Source of the DNA: Sipunculus nudus
Lineage: Eukaryota; Annelida; Sipuncula; Golfingiida; Sipunculidae
Length of the DNA stretch: 64,000 bases
Assembly: GCA_026874595.1 (NCBI GenBank)
Contig: CM049309.1
Span: 72,710,426-72,774,425 of the forward strand
Direction: 5' to 3'
The translations under genes and the position numbers were made by a program. Below the pieces are notes generated by a model, which was not told the origin of the DNA, did no database searches, and saw only the letters and a program-made list of their open reading frames with translations. Of this stretch, positions 24,769 through 37,143 are shown one piece after another. Numbering within the stretch: the stretch's first letter is position 1; every line of letters begins with the position of its first letter.

Positions 24769-25550
24769 TTTATATATTGATGTTTATAATAATTGATTGA
24801 AAAAGATGCAAAAACAACACTTGCTTATTGGTGCTCTGCACTGTTCCACTATGGCTACAATTAAATAGCTTAATGTCATAATAGGTCAATAGAAAGTAAC
24901 AATTGTGAGTTTAATAGGGCTTGTATTAATTCATTAAGAGAAGTGCATATTAAGTTTATTTCTTATTTTAAGTAAGTTATCAGTCCACATTCATCAAACC
25001 AATTGGACCTTTATGGTTGATGGATGTAGGTTGGACATTCCAGACAGCCAAGGCTGTTTTCCCCTTATTTTTTTAAAGATGAACCCCCTGGCTGAAGTGG
25101 TGCAGATGTTTGGATTATTAATCCCTTGGTGTTTACTGTAAACCCTTCCCACTCCAAAATCTTTGAGGTGCTCTTTAGATGTCACCATAACCAGCCTGTC
25201 AGTGGCTGACTAATCATTAATGTCATCTTTAAGATTAATTTCCCTGTCATGGAACTGGCTTTAGAGACACATGTCCTGCCATGCCTCACACCAAGCCTTG
25301 GTATGCTACATGTTTACACCAAGTATGCTGTTATTCAGCTATAAGTACATTTATAAACTGATACACAAATCACACATATTATGATATAAATATGAAGTAT
25401 AGAATGTTGCTTTGTGTGGCACCTTGATTGTTCAAGTTACTAATATGTTAGGAGAAGCAGGGCATGTATACATGCCTTCAAGGATTTAAGCTTTGTATGT
25501 TCAGCTGAGCCTTGTTGGCCAGTTGCCACTCATTGGGTCACAGTCTTTAG
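24769..25550. other. Unique sequence, nothing recognised
   Basis: I see no repeat family or exon. The block 25000-25330 is less AT-rich than its neighbours and without repeats, which would fit conserved non-coding DNA, but that is speculation. Confidence 0.4.
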
Positions 25551-25601
25551 TTGGCTCCTAGTACCTGTGTCTTTACCTTTCTTGGACAATTCAGAGATAA
25601 A

Positions 25602-25844
25602 ATGGAGATTCTCAAAGATCTACAGCTAAAGTTTGGAAGAAAGAAGATCATTATAATGGCAATCACTGTAACTGTTACTGTATTTCTCGTCAGGAACCAG
25701 GCATTTGTGCCAGCAGTAAAAAATTCCCCTCTAAGATTGAGCAGTTATAGTTCAGTAAAGTTTCATCTGATGAGCTCTTGGGACACCCGAGTGTTCGTTC
25801 AGACCTCAGATAGATTGCACATTTATTGCCTAGCTAACTTTTAG
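25602..25844 (+). CDS. Possible first coding exon of a type II membrane protein (weak)
   Basis: An ATG at 25602 in a good context (A at -3, G at +4) opens an 80-codon frame that starts with about 15 residues including lysines and arginines (KFGRKK). A hydrophobic stretch IIIMAITVTVTVFLV and then a polar tail with RNQ follow. A short basic N-terminus followed by a single hydrophobic anchor is the plan of Golgi glycosyltransferases and sulfotransferases. A possible donor (TTCA/GTAAAG) lies near 25754. I do not recognise the family and no downstream exon is identified, so this may be chance. The frame is also open upstream, to an earlier ATG at 25551. Confidence 0.22.
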   Translation: MEILKDLQLKFGRKKIIIMAITVTVTVFLVRNQAFVPAVKNSPLRLSSYSSVKFHLMSSWDTRVFVQTSDRLHIYCLANF

Positions 25845-27420
25845 TCCCTGAGCTATGACGACACCAATTGTCCATACAGCTGCTTGTGCAGCTGTCTCAT
25901 TTAAAGAACAGGGACTGTTTCTTGATTATTAGAACCAAAGACTTTTGTTTTAAAGGTTAATTCTTTGTTGAAGTGATATTTAAGCAAATCTGGTGTTCTA
26001 TCTCCTTTTTTTAATATATGGCATACCAGTTAATTATTGCGGTCTTTCAGATCACTAATTGCAGTGGTCCTAAGCATAAATATGATCAGAGTACAGTGTG
26101 AATACTATGTTTATTACGTTAATATCCTGGTTAATTGCTTTTTAATATCTTATTGGGATAGTGGTTGACTTTCATGTCCTAGTTAATTGCCTTGTAATAT
26201 CTTATTGAGATAGATACTGGTGTTGTTAGATGAGTAAAGTAAATAGCTTGTGCTTACAAGTTACAAACATTGTCCACTTGGCAATGTTGAGGTTTACCGT
26301 GTGGATATTTTGTCCTCTCACAAAATGTAGACATTTTACTCTATGGGTATTTTCTCCTATAGCAGATTGTTGATGGACATTTGGGTAAATATGTAAATAT
26401 AAACTATTGAAACATTTGCATTGTACATCCATGTAGATACTTTCTTGTACTTCCAGATATCAATGATGCACACTCTGATCCCCACTGCCAAACAAACCAT
26501 TTTGTATTAAAGTGTTATTGTTTTTAATGAGTTTAGTCCAGGTGTATATTCACACCTGTTTTAGTTGACTGTTGAATCCTCTGTAAATATATGATACCAG
26601 TTCAGTTTATACCATTGAACTTTGAGCATTATACATTCAATCAGTTATAATTAAACCACTGAATGCCAAGGCAAAATTTATGCACCTGTGCCCCGAGGTG
26701 TATTCTCACATAAATTATATCATTTGATGTTCTAACCTTTATACAACCTGTTTGTTACAGTAGAATTAGCAACACTTTAAATGCCTGTAATTCCCTGAAG
26801 TACCAGAGCAGTTTGTAAATATTTTGGTTTTATTCTTGTTTTAACTAGTAATAATTATTCAGGTTTGTGGAGGTTGTGAAAAGAACATAAAGAATATTAT
26901 ATGTTTACAAAATATTATATTATTTTGATATACAGTTTAGAGACCATGCTTCCTGACAGGTCATATGTATACACTCATACATCACTGATTGAAACCAGAA
27001 AAAGATATGTTTTTTTACAAAGATACATGCACATGAGTTTTAAGGTGATTCTTCAAAGTCTACAGGTACATAAACACTTATGGTTGCAGTTTTTAGCATC
27101 GCCTAAGACTGACACGGTTTGAACTAGTGCTCAGGTGAGTAACATTTGATGGGTTTGAGTCACAGCTCTGCATCAGCTTGATAGATTTTCTGTCCATGTT
27201 CACAGTTCTGCTGTGACTGGCAAATCCCCAGGAAATCTGTTCACTAAAGGTGACATACACAGATACATGTAATTTATATATCCCTTATCCGGGTGGCATC
27301 TGGGGTTGGGGCCAGGTACAAACAGCAGTTCCTAGGTTCAGGTCCAGGTAAAAGTACCTGACACCAACCGTAGCAGCTTGTAGGAAAATTACCTCCCTGC
27401 AAACTTGTTTGACATAGTTT
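25845..27420. other. Unique AT-rich sequence, nothing recognised
   Basis: No gene or repeat family is recognised. Short open frames have no splice context. Confidence 0.45.
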
Positions 27421-27475
27421 TTAGCTCGGCTGACTATAAGTCATCTAAGCTATAGTTGTGGTTCTTTGTGTTATT
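27421..27475 (+). mobile_element. 5'-end fragment of family C
   Basis: TTAGCTCGGCTGACTATAAG and the following TCATCTAAGCTATAG match the left hairpin of the family C elements at 9749 and 39572. The similarity stops after about 55 bp. Confidence 0.7.
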
Positions 27476-27754
27476 ATTTCAATGAATGAAATTTATTAAA
27501 CATAAAAATTTGTGTTTTAATAAATATAACTGGATATATAAAGTAATTATGAATGCATGTTTTATCTTGGTGAAGTGTGTCAAATTTGTAAAAATATAAA
27601 AGGGTTAATCATCGGAATAAATAATTGATTATAATCATTTAAAATAATGAATTTAAACAAACTATTTATTATAAATTCCTATGGTTGATCCCCACTTTAA
27701 CTTACCTTATTTTAAACTTTATGTATTTTTATTGGGTTGTACAGAGTTTTAATA

Positions 27755-28022
27755 ATTAATGTGAGGCACTCCAAGGCTCAGGTAGTGACATTTTTTTTAG
27801 CACTCTGATGCTGGTTGTCAGATGGCCGAAAATGGCACTAGGCATATTATAACCCCTTATGAAGGAACCCAGTGAACCTTGAGAAAAACCACCAACCGTG
27901 GAAAGATCACTACAGCCAACACTTATAGCCTTTCCTGGAATTCAACCCTAGTGACCAGCAGATAGAGTGGAATTAGTAATTGCTCTATGAAGCTTTATAC
28001 TGTTGACCAGTTGACCGCCCCT
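27755..28022 (-). mobile_element. tRNA-derived SINE, copy 2
   Basis: Read on the minus strand, the element starts GGGGCGGTCAACTGGTCAAC, an A-box-like head. It has a B-box GGTTGAATTCC (plus about 27938-27948) and then the same body as the copy at about 5.83-6.0 kb, ending in the GAGGCACTC word. The head has several mutations relative to polymerase III consensus boxes, so it is an old copy. Confidence 0.6.
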
Positions 28023-28189
28023 ACAAAACAAGATTTTTTTTCACATATAAAAATTATGGAAATTTGTCCCGTTCTTCTTCCACCTATGACAAAAGAATTC
28101 ATCCATGGTAAAAAAAATGTAAAAATGGAAACCTTGTGAAACACTAAAAATGAGATATATTAAAAAAATTAACTTGTAAAGTTAGCTTT

Positions 28190-28534
28190 GAATATAACAG
28201 TGATGTAATCGAATTCACACCATCCGAGTCCAAGTGCAAGTCCAACTACAGGCCACCTGAGTCCTTGAGATTCAAGTGCAAGTCCACCATTTAAGTCTGA
28301 GTCATTTGGAATCCAATTCCATTTTGTAACTGTTATTCTGTTAGTAGTTTGCACATGTACACAAGTCTTTATTATGTATTTTTTGGGACTCGAGATGGAC
28401 TCAGCCTTATTTCTTGAGTCCTTACCTGAATAGTCCGAGTACAAGTCGGAGTCAAGGACCCTTGAGTCCAAGTCAGAGTCTGAGTCTCTAAAAAAGTGGA
28501 GTCTGGACTCGAGTCATACATCACTGGAATATAA
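28190..28534. repeat. Perfect 8-bp target-site duplication (GAATATAA) around a MITE
   Basis: GAATATAA is found at 28190-28197 and again at 28527-28534, directly bordering the inverted-repeat element between them. Eight-bp duplications are the hallmark of hAT insertions. Confidence 0.95.
28198..28526. mobile_element. hAT-type MITE, copy 1 (GAGTCC-rich)
   Basis: The ends are exact 10-bp inverted repeats, CAGTGATGTA and TACATCACTG, and the element is 329 bp long. It is flanked by a perfect 8-bp duplication. The interior is degenerate GAGTCC/AAGTCC six-mers on both sides of a unique middle. CAGTG termini with 8-bp duplications indicate the hAT superfamily. No coding capacity is present. A related copy sits in an ARFGAP1 intron at 51998. 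Confidence 0.92.
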
Positions 28535-28955
28535 AGTATTTCTCAGTGGTTATACCCTTAATTAATGTCTCCAGACCTACTTGTATCCTCAAAATTCAGG
28601 TCTGTATATTTTGGATAAGTAATTGTACAGATTACAGTACTATACAATCATTTTCTTGCTAACATGCACCATGACTACAGGAATTGCTGGCAGTAGGTGA
28701 GGGTGGTGGTTGATTGAGGTTATCACAATGGAAATAGGTTCACCGCGGCAAGTTATGTCGGCTTGTTTATTCACCATTGTACATAATAAATGATTAATAA
28801 TTCTTTCTTTATAAAACTCAACAATGTAAAAGTCATATGGGTCTGTCCAAATCCAGTTTGTTGATTGTGCTGTCAGGAATAGTGTATAGGATACTCTAGC
28901 ATCGTGCAAATGCTGGTTTCACTACTTATAGAATATTAGTTGTATATGTATGTAT

Positions 28956-29027
<72 letters not shown>

Positions 29028-29312
29028 TGATTTTATCTTGATAGGTTGTTATTGTGATGAGATGTGCCTTGCTGATGGAATGATAGTAATATATTGATAA
29101 TATAGCACCTCACATTCTGGCTTGGATGTAGAAAAGCTTCCATATACATACACATGACTCATAGACAGCTGGTACAGAGTGGCCCGTATGTGGAACAGGT
29201 ACATGCGGATATAGATTTATGTATCTTATATGAAAATCATGAATTTCTAAAAGTGTACATCATCAGTGTTTGTTGATTTTATTTGACAAGGCCATTTTGA
29301 AATTTTCTATTC
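28535..29312. other. Unique sequence with TA microsatellite
   Basis: A GTAT-type tract (28941-28964) passes into (TA)n at 28965-29025. An 89-codon minus-strand frame at 28640-28909 is not recognised. Nothing else is seen. Confidence 0.5.
28965..29025. repeat. TA microsatellite
   Basis: A pure (TA)n tract of about 60 bp follows a GTAT-type repeat. Confidence 0.95.
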
Positions 29313-29795
29313 TTTAAAGGTGCCTATTCACCTACCTTTTGAAAAGGAATTTGTGATTTCCAGCTTTCTCTGTGTATATATTAATGAACTAAAGGTAATT
29401 TTGATTGTGAAAATTCTTACAAAGCCTCCAGGAAGGATGTATGAACTTGTTTATCAACAACATGTTTGTAAACACAGCAATGTTGACAAATGGGAAAAAA
29501 CATGTAACCTAAGGTGGTAGTCTGCTTATATGCTAACGTAGATAGGTCACTTGTTGCAAAACACCATTGACAAAGCTCTGGCATATCTGACTTGCTGCCA
29601 GGTTCCCAAGTTGAATTTGTATGGATTATTTTGGCTAGCCCCCATATATTATAAACACGTTGATATAAACAAGACAAGCAGCCAGTGTATGGTGATATCC
29701 ACATTTTCAGGCCTATTTTTTTTATAAAAGCTTCAACAGATTACCTTCAGTTTATAAAGGTCGGTCTGGTCAGAGGTGATTTGGCCCCTTTAAAA
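29313..29795 (+). mobile_element. MITE family F, copy 1
   Basis: The ends TTTAAAGGTGCC and GGCCCCTTTAAA are inverted repeats with one mismatch. Interior words recur in the copy at 39012 and, on the opposite strand, in the copy at 31388: AAAGCCTC, a GATGTATGAxCTxG word, and TGCAAAACACCATT followed by TTGTATGGATTAT. With three copies in one window it is a genuine interspersed family. The superfamily is unknown; the TTAA at the border may belong to the target site. Confidence 0.75.
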
Positions 29796-30062
29796 ATAAT
29801 GTTAATAAATTATTTTGTGTGACTATTGACATAGGTCTAAGAAAAGCATGCATGAACATTTAATGTGATATCTTAAAAGGTTATATTCAAAATATAAACC
29901 ATCAATTTCTTAATAAATCATATAAATATTTTATATTTTTATATATACTTTTACAGCAATCTCTTTCCTAAAAAAGTTTATTTATATATTAATACATGCA
30001 CATTTTATCTCAGTTATTAACAAGAAAATGTTTGTAAAGCAACCCATCTATTTTCCATTAAA

Positions 30063-30121
<59 letters not shown>

Positions 30122-31387
30122 CACATACACTAACAATTATAAACTTTTATATACTTGTACACATGAATGAGGACCCTTTAATTTGCCATTCTCTATGATA
30201 CAGTATTGAGTAAATATCACAGCTGTTCCCGTGGGGAGAGCTTGTCATTTAGCCATTCTTCAGTGTAGAAAGTCAGTTCAGTACATAAATGCTAGTAAAC
30301 AGCAGAAGCTGTGTGCACAATATACATATAACACACATATTACCGGGTACATACTAGCTGCCACTGAGAGCCTCTGAGGGCTGGCCTTTAATCTACCAGC
30401 TAGCTGCTGAATTGTAAGTAGTTTGAGTAATTCTTGATTTAATCGTGCCAAGTGCCTACTTTCAACCTTTCTCTTATATACATTATGCATTACAGGTTAG
30501 AGTTGATCAACTTGACCAAGGATCATATGAATAAATCCCTGCATTTAACATATCATAAATGCTTACTGGCTTGTACTCCCCTCTTTTGCAGTGTAAAAAT
30601 ATTTGCCATTTGGCAAACTTGAATTTCTATATTTGATTTATTTATGGGGAAGGCCAAATATTATATTTTTTCCCTTTTCATGAATAATAGTTCTTTGTTT
30701 TCTCACACAAAACATAAAAAACATTCCTTGAAAGTATGTTTCTCTGAAAAATTCTTGGAACTCCTTGAAATTTGATTTGCTCTACAGTTTACATGTATAT
30801 AAGCTGCCAGCTGGCCATGCATTCTTGGCATCAACCAGGGCTTTTTATAGTAGCTACCTCCAGGTGTGTCATGTGATAAGGGTACCTGTATTTACATCAA
30901 CCAAGCCTGCCTCCTCGTTACCAAGTGGATGTTATTTTTCATTTTAACATCGAGCCCAGGGACCAGGGCAGCTGCTTTATTTTGGTAAGTGGTCAATGTG
31001 AAGTTGTAGACATTTTTACAAACGGTGAATTTCTCCAAAATATTAATACAGCTTGTCCTGCAGTGGGACTGTTTAGTTTAGGAGTCCTCCAGAAATTTGG
31101 ATAGATACCCAGGAAATGAATTAAATCTCTGTAGCTCTTGGATTTGAAATAAGTTGAAATATAATCAAAGGGGGCCAGCTTTAAATTCAAGGTTTCTGAC
31201 ATGCTTCATGGGGATACATGAAAATAACATCAAGAGATCTGCTCACATCCACTGTAATCCTTATTCAAGCAAATCTCTTTAACAATTTACAATGTACCTT
31301 AAATGATTAAATGACTAGTCTTTTCAACTGGCTAGACTGAGACACCCAAGAATTTATACTACCGTATTACACCATTTTAATGCCCTC
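29796..31387. other. AT-rich sequence with TA microsatellite, no gene recognised
   Basis: Apart from the (TA)n tract at 30065-30117 no feature is recognised. Several short frames have no supporting context. Confidence 0.5.
30065..30117. repeat. TA microsatellite
   Basis: A (TA)n tract of about 53 bp with a short CATACA tail. Confidence 0.95.
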
Positions 31388-31765
31388 TTTAAAGGGGCCT
31401 ATTCTGATATCTGATGTCTGTTAACTAATGATCATCCTGTGAACATTAAAAAAAAATTGGCCGGAAATGCCAATCCCACCACACACAGGCTGTTTGTTTT
31501 GTTATGTTAATATCCACATGTTTATAACAGGTTGGGGCCCTTTGAATTAATCCAAACACATTCAATAAGGACATCTGGTGGCAACCAGAATTTTGCAAAG
31601 GGCATTTTGAAACTAGTGACCCTTTAACATCCTCACATATGCAGCCAACCAAGTTTGGTTACGTGTTTATCAAAATTGGCTCTGGTACGGTGTTTACCAA
31701 CACCTTGAAGATACACAAGCTCATACATCCGTCACAGAGGCATAATAAGAACTTTTCTTAAAAGG
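31388..31765 (-). mobile_element. MITE family F, copy 2 (inverted)
   Basis: The border TTTAAAGGGGCC lies at 31388. The reverse complement aligns with copies 1 and 3, including GATGTATGAGCTTGTGTAT, GGTCACTAGTTTCAAAATG, GAATGTGTTTGGATTA and the GATATCAG...GCCCC end. The other end is worn and lacks a clear inverted repeat. Confidence 0.7.
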
Positions 31766-32342
31766 GACTACCTACAGTTCAATAATATGTACACAGCGTA
31801 AGCCAGAAATCATGACCTCTACAGAAACAATAATTATTGCTGGTTTTATCCAACATTCCATAATTCCCTATTTTGACGTCTGCTACACCACTGCTGAAAG
31901 CTTATTTCAGTAGACCTAATATAGCCTTTAATATTAATTATTATTTTAATATCTAGTTATTACATGTTATAGTGAATACAGGTGTGTCATAGACGCCCAA
32001 GTCTTGGTCTGGGCTGACATCTGTGTGTAACAAGTAGTGCCCCTGGCATTGATTTAGTAATTTTTCATTCTTTGACCAATGACACTTAAGTGCTGACTCA
32101 AAATTGGTTATCAGTCAAGTATAAGACACGTCATTTACAAAAACTGGCCAGGGGTCTAGAATCTTGCCCTAGATCTGACGAAAGGTTTAGATGCCACTCT
32201 CAGATCACATAGAATTTGTTTTAAATTAAACCACACAAAAAATTAAGCTGGAAAATATTTAAATAATTTATGGTCCAAACTAAATATGTGACATTTTGTG
32301 AAAAGTACACTATGTATCATACAAAAGCTGCTTCAATTTTTG

Positions 32343-32412
<70 letters not shown>

Positions 32413-34142
32413 AAGAACAAAAAAAGAGCAAGTGAAGTGATATCTTAGAAAGGTTGGAAGTTGGGACACCAGTTTTCAACATTACCAATGACTTACTGCT
32501 CATACTGTTACAAAAAGTTCTGAATGGCAAAAAAAAATAGGAGCTGAGATTCCTTAAAACAATTTATATTTTATGTGGCCTTATCTAAACCATCTCTGTC
32601 TTTAGATACCTGGGAGTATATTTATATACAGATATGGATACAGAGATATATAATCTATGGTCATTTTGTGGCAGGCTGACAGTTTTACATTTAATGGGTT
32701 TCAGTAATTCCTAACCATTTACCAGAAGGTTTCTAGCTGTCACCATAGAAAATTCCAAAACCAAGACTGGCTGCTTGACAGGCCTCAGTCCAGAAAGTAC
32801 TGGGGTCTTCTATTTTATGAATCTATATATCAGCTTGGATGAGACAGCAAAACCTTAAATAGAAACCGTTGAAATCTGTACTGTATTCAGCTACCCCTGT
32901 CCAGATGTTTTTTAATGATAATATTTGAAAAATACACTTAGGCAGGGCTAGAGATAACCTTTTGAAAGCACTTGCCTAGTAGGGTAAGTAACATCTAGGC
33001 TTTACTTGCCCTACATTAATTCTTTCTTGTGTGTTCCACATTATTATTTTGCAACCATAAGCATGTTCAAAAGTTTATTTGTTAATAATATCTCTCTTCA
33101 GCATTTACACAGATAAACATACAGGTAACTTAAGATAGAGGTAATTCAATATGATTTTATTTCTCAAAGAAAGGAAATGCTAACTTAAGATTAGTTAAAA
33201 TTGAGGCCTTTGTGTAAAGGTTTATGTTGGACCCACTTGCCCAGTTAGGAAGGTAGAAGCCCACTTTTGGTTGCCGTACCACCATTTTCTAGAACCCCTA
33301 ATGTCACGCACTGTTACAGCATACTATTTTTGCCCAGGTGATAGAACAATACCTTGCTGATGCTTTGTCAGACAAGAAGTAATACTCTTTTTTTGTGTGG
33401 ATTTTTTTTTAATATAAACTAGTAAGCAATCAGAGGTCATGTACACACCTCTTCCTGTTCTCTGGATCATCAGATAAAAATCATTACCAGGATCTTGAAC
33501 AAACTCTGCTGTATGCTAGGTAAGCATAAGAAATATATGAATGTGAGCCCAGAGAAACATGTGTCACTGTTCACCAGTTCCATAGTTGCATCACAGGTCA
33601 GCTCAACCTGCCAGAACAAAGGCTTTCCTAATACCAGTGAATGAATATTGCTTATTGCCGGTTAAACAAATTGCCTTATCACGCAGTAGTAAAGAATTCA
33701 TTAGACAGAAACATGTTAATGGTGATTTAAATTACCTCGAAAATCCAATTGATTGTTCCTTGGTTAGTACCCTGCTCCTCTGAAAAATTGTCTCAAATGC
33801 CATCCACAACTTTTCGGTAAATTTGTTTACATACAACCAATCAACCAAGACAAAATATATGTTGTGACATTCTACTAATGGCCTAAATAGAAAATATTTA
33901 AAGGTTTGTATATATCCCATCTTATGTGAATTTAGTAACCTTTATCTCATTGTAAGTGTGAAAGCTTTATCTAAACTATGCTGTGATGGAGTGGAACCCA
34001 GAGAATATCATGTGAATTGTTACGTTAAGGTAAAATATACTGGGACTTGATCACATTATCTTTGCAAAGGGAAGCAGAATACACACATTTCTAGGATGTT
34101 CTGGAGCCTGGATCACTGAACTAGTGGAAGTCACTATCAATC
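31766..34142. other. Unique AT-rich sequence with TA microsatellite
   Basis: The (TA)n tract at 32346-32412 is the only feature seen. Short frames are not recognised. Confidence 0.5.
32346..32412. repeat. TA microsatellite
   Basis: A (TA)n tract of about 66 bp with one CA interruption. Confidence 0.95.
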
Positions 34143-34800
34143 ATGTGTAGGGTTTTTCTCGCTCTCTTTGTGCAAGTCAGTATTAGGAGGATCGTTTTCC
34201 TGTCGTTCATGAGAGACAACGAAGACACATCATCAGAACCTCTCAATGTAATCAGGTTAGAAAGCATTACACTTCCATTTATTGAATTTACATGGATTCC
34301 AGCAAGCGAAAGAGCTCAGCTCCTCCAACCGGATTGAGAAGAACTTGAGGAGGCAGCTTGCGGGCGCTCAATCTCGTGGATTTACTGACCTCACAGTTGT
34401 GGATTAATGATCGATGATGAATGAAATCACCATCACTATCAGAATGATCAATGATGAATTCCTTCTGATTGACATTCTATGAGTACCAAGGGCCTGACTG
34501 AGGTACAGCGTGTTATAAAGATACCCCAAGACTCGCAGAAGACTGATCATCGGCTCATCTGCAATCCCTGTTGGACAATAAGGTTATCAGCATCCCACAG
34601 ACTTGTCTGGTTTCATTACTGTTCCACCTCCACACAGCCAATAATGAAGATATTGTTACTTCGATTTTGGTTTACAACCTTTGTAGGACAAACAAGCCCA
34701 CCACTTTTCTGTTTATGTGTTAGTCTGTACTGTCCAATTGTTTCACTGTATTGCAGCAATGATCCAGTATCATCAGATCGGTAGCCATGCAAATGCTTTT
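34143..34800. other. Low-repeat, less AT-rich block; possible regulatory DNA
   Basis: This block stands out from the AT-rich flanks. It carries a near-exact direct repeat, TGATCGATGATGAAT (34408-34422) and TGATCAATGATGAAT (34445-34459), 37 bp apart. Both fit a TGATNNAT homeodomain/PBX-type or ONECUT-like site. Open frames here (64 and 101 codons) are unrecognised. The regulatory role is speculation. Confidence 0.25.
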
Positions 34801-36990
34801 ACTGTTCCTGGCAGTCATACACATTTTTATGCCTGCCATCCTTGACGAGTCTCGTCTCTTTGCGGTCATGTCCTCGTTCATGCTTCAGACCATTTAATGT
34901 ACTGTTTAATGGTAACGTCTTTCTTGTTTGTGCTCGTTATTCACTGCCCCCTCATGTTCTATTTGAGCTCAATAAATCTAGCTTTAATGGAATGTGGATA
35001 ACAGATGGCTATTAATGCTGAAACCGTAAAAACTGTGGCACAATAAAGTAAAACCTCAACGTGGAAAGAACTTAAAATCAGCAGCAATATTTTAGCATTC
35101 TTTGAAATTTGTGGTATTAAATGTTATTGGCTGCCTGCCAAGGCTTAGTAATATACCAAGTACTCAGGAGTTCTGTCCATAATCCCTTTTTTAAGCTGCC
35201 AATTGGCAATCTTATAATATTCATGAATGGTTTGTTGGAGTGTGCCAAAATTAACTGGATGTGTGCTACTGCTGCAGTTCACGGACACTTAGATTTAAGG
35301 GTCAAAATCAAGACCAGTGACAACAGGGCTGATATATCAGTCATTGGATTTGTGGTATGTTATGTTATGAATTTTATTTTAATAGCAGTTTAAAATTTTA
35401 ATTTATTTTGAGATCTTTAATTTTATTCATATGCTTAATTTATGCTTTCATATAACCTAATCAGTAATGCCAGGCATCTTAATCAGGAACATAACGACAT
35501 GGGCCTTATCTTCATCTTTATTCATCTGACTTAGCTCCTCTCTCTATCTTACTTGATTTAGAATTGCCACCACTGAGTCCACTCATTAATCATTACCTGT
35601 TTTGTTAGTGAAGGAGTTGTGCCAGTGGCATTAGACAACTAGTGCAAACCAGCTAGGCCACTCAACCCCGATTTATATTTCTTTAGCTTGAAGAGTGTAG
35701 ATAGCGGATGTATTTATTTTTTGAAATTAATTAACAGGAAAGTTTTTTTTTACCAAATTACCCCATTTCATTATTGATTTAAAAAAAATGGTTTTCTTGG
35801 TTACCATGCCATTAACTACCATGATTTTTAAATCTCATGGTTTTGAGTTCTACTAACTCAGCATCTTTGGGTTTTTGGTAAACGGGAAAGTATAAAGTTG
35901 TATAAAGGTGATGAATTGGTTTGTTGGAAAGGGCACTGAAATGATGTATGGAGTGAGTGGTCATTACTGATAGGTAATCAAATAAAAATCAGTGTTGATT
36001 GTTGGTTATATGACATAAAGAGGCTCTCATGTGATGTGTGCTCTCAGAGTTATGTACTTGCGGCGATGAAGGGGCACCTGCTAGGGTATTCCTTTGCTCT
36101 ATCCTGTGGGCTTGTACCTGCCATGTTAGAGATAGGAGACGATCATATCAGACATGGGCTTAGGACAAGAGTAACTCTATTGTCCCGCACTATTTCCTCA
36201 GCCAGGACCATAATTGTCATCCAAATGGTCCATCAGTAACCAGAACTGGTATGCCCTAAGACAGAAAGTGAAGAAGCAAAGACTCCTCAGGTTCACCACT
36301 TAGGGCAAAAAATTAGTGACCCATCCGCAGAAGTTAGAAATGGTGGGAGCCCTCGATGCTGGCAGGTTTTGCTCCTGGGTTCAGTGTGCCTGTACTGTGG
36401 ATTGTGACTGAATCGATTTGCTGCCTCAGATGCTTTCATGGTTGTCCCCCCCTGACTCCCTTAAACTTGGTGTTCTAATTCCGTGCTGTGGCTGGTTGGC
36501 ATTGATCAGCCAAATGACCACTGGCAGGAACAGCCAGAACCAGGTGAACACCATTTTGGGGATAGTCTCACCCACATGACAATGGCCTGGAGGAAGATAC
36601 AGTTGACTTTGAAAGCACTTCTACCGGTGTCACGTAGGTGATGTCCCCATTCATAGTTTGATATAGCATCCCATATGGGATTTTTTTACTTAAGGTTAGG
36701 TCCATACCTCTTTGTGACATAGATGTTGTCCCTATTCATATTAATTTCAATGCAGTCGCCCATTTTGGAAGTTTTTTTTTTTTTAATATTTTTAAAGGTT
36801 GTTTTTTATTGATCTATGGCCTATTGGTGTCACTGTCTAATTTGATGATTTATCAAGGTAACTGTACATAAGAATGATCAATATGTTAATTATGAGCCTT
36901 GCGGATTCAAGTTATCCATGCATGGGATGAGGGATTATTAAGAAGTTGTTTCCAGTCATCAAGATAAACTTTTTAGTTTTATTGCAATTT
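34801..36990. other. Unique sequence, no gene recognised
   Basis: Frames at 35121-35393 and 36036-36239 match no known family. The 36050-36660 block is less AT-rich than the surroundings. No RNA gene or repeat family is seen. Confidence 0.4.
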
Positions 36991-36999
36991 CTTCTTTCA

Positions 37000-37080
37000 C
37001 AATTGGAATACCTTGCAACCAGTGGTTGGTTTTGAACCAGGGTTGTTTGCCCCTTAAGTCCAATGCCGTAACTGCAGGAT
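37000..37080 (-). mobile_element. tRNA-like head of a SINE or tRNA pseudogene (tentative)
   Basis: On the minus strand a consensus B box GGTTCAAAACC (plus 37028-37038) follows an A-box-like segment (GTTACGGCATTGGACTTAAG) at about tRNA spacing. I could not draw a clean cloverleaf, so a SINE head or tRNA relic is more likely than a functional tRNA. Confidence 0.35.
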
Positions 37081-37143
37081 ATGTCTTATCCCTTTTTGGG
37101 TAGATGCTATAGTATATTTAATGTGTATGATATACACATTACA

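Noticed and set aside
30278-30490. Minus-strand 70-codon frame
   Set aside because: No motif, no splice sites, and typical length for chance in this composition.
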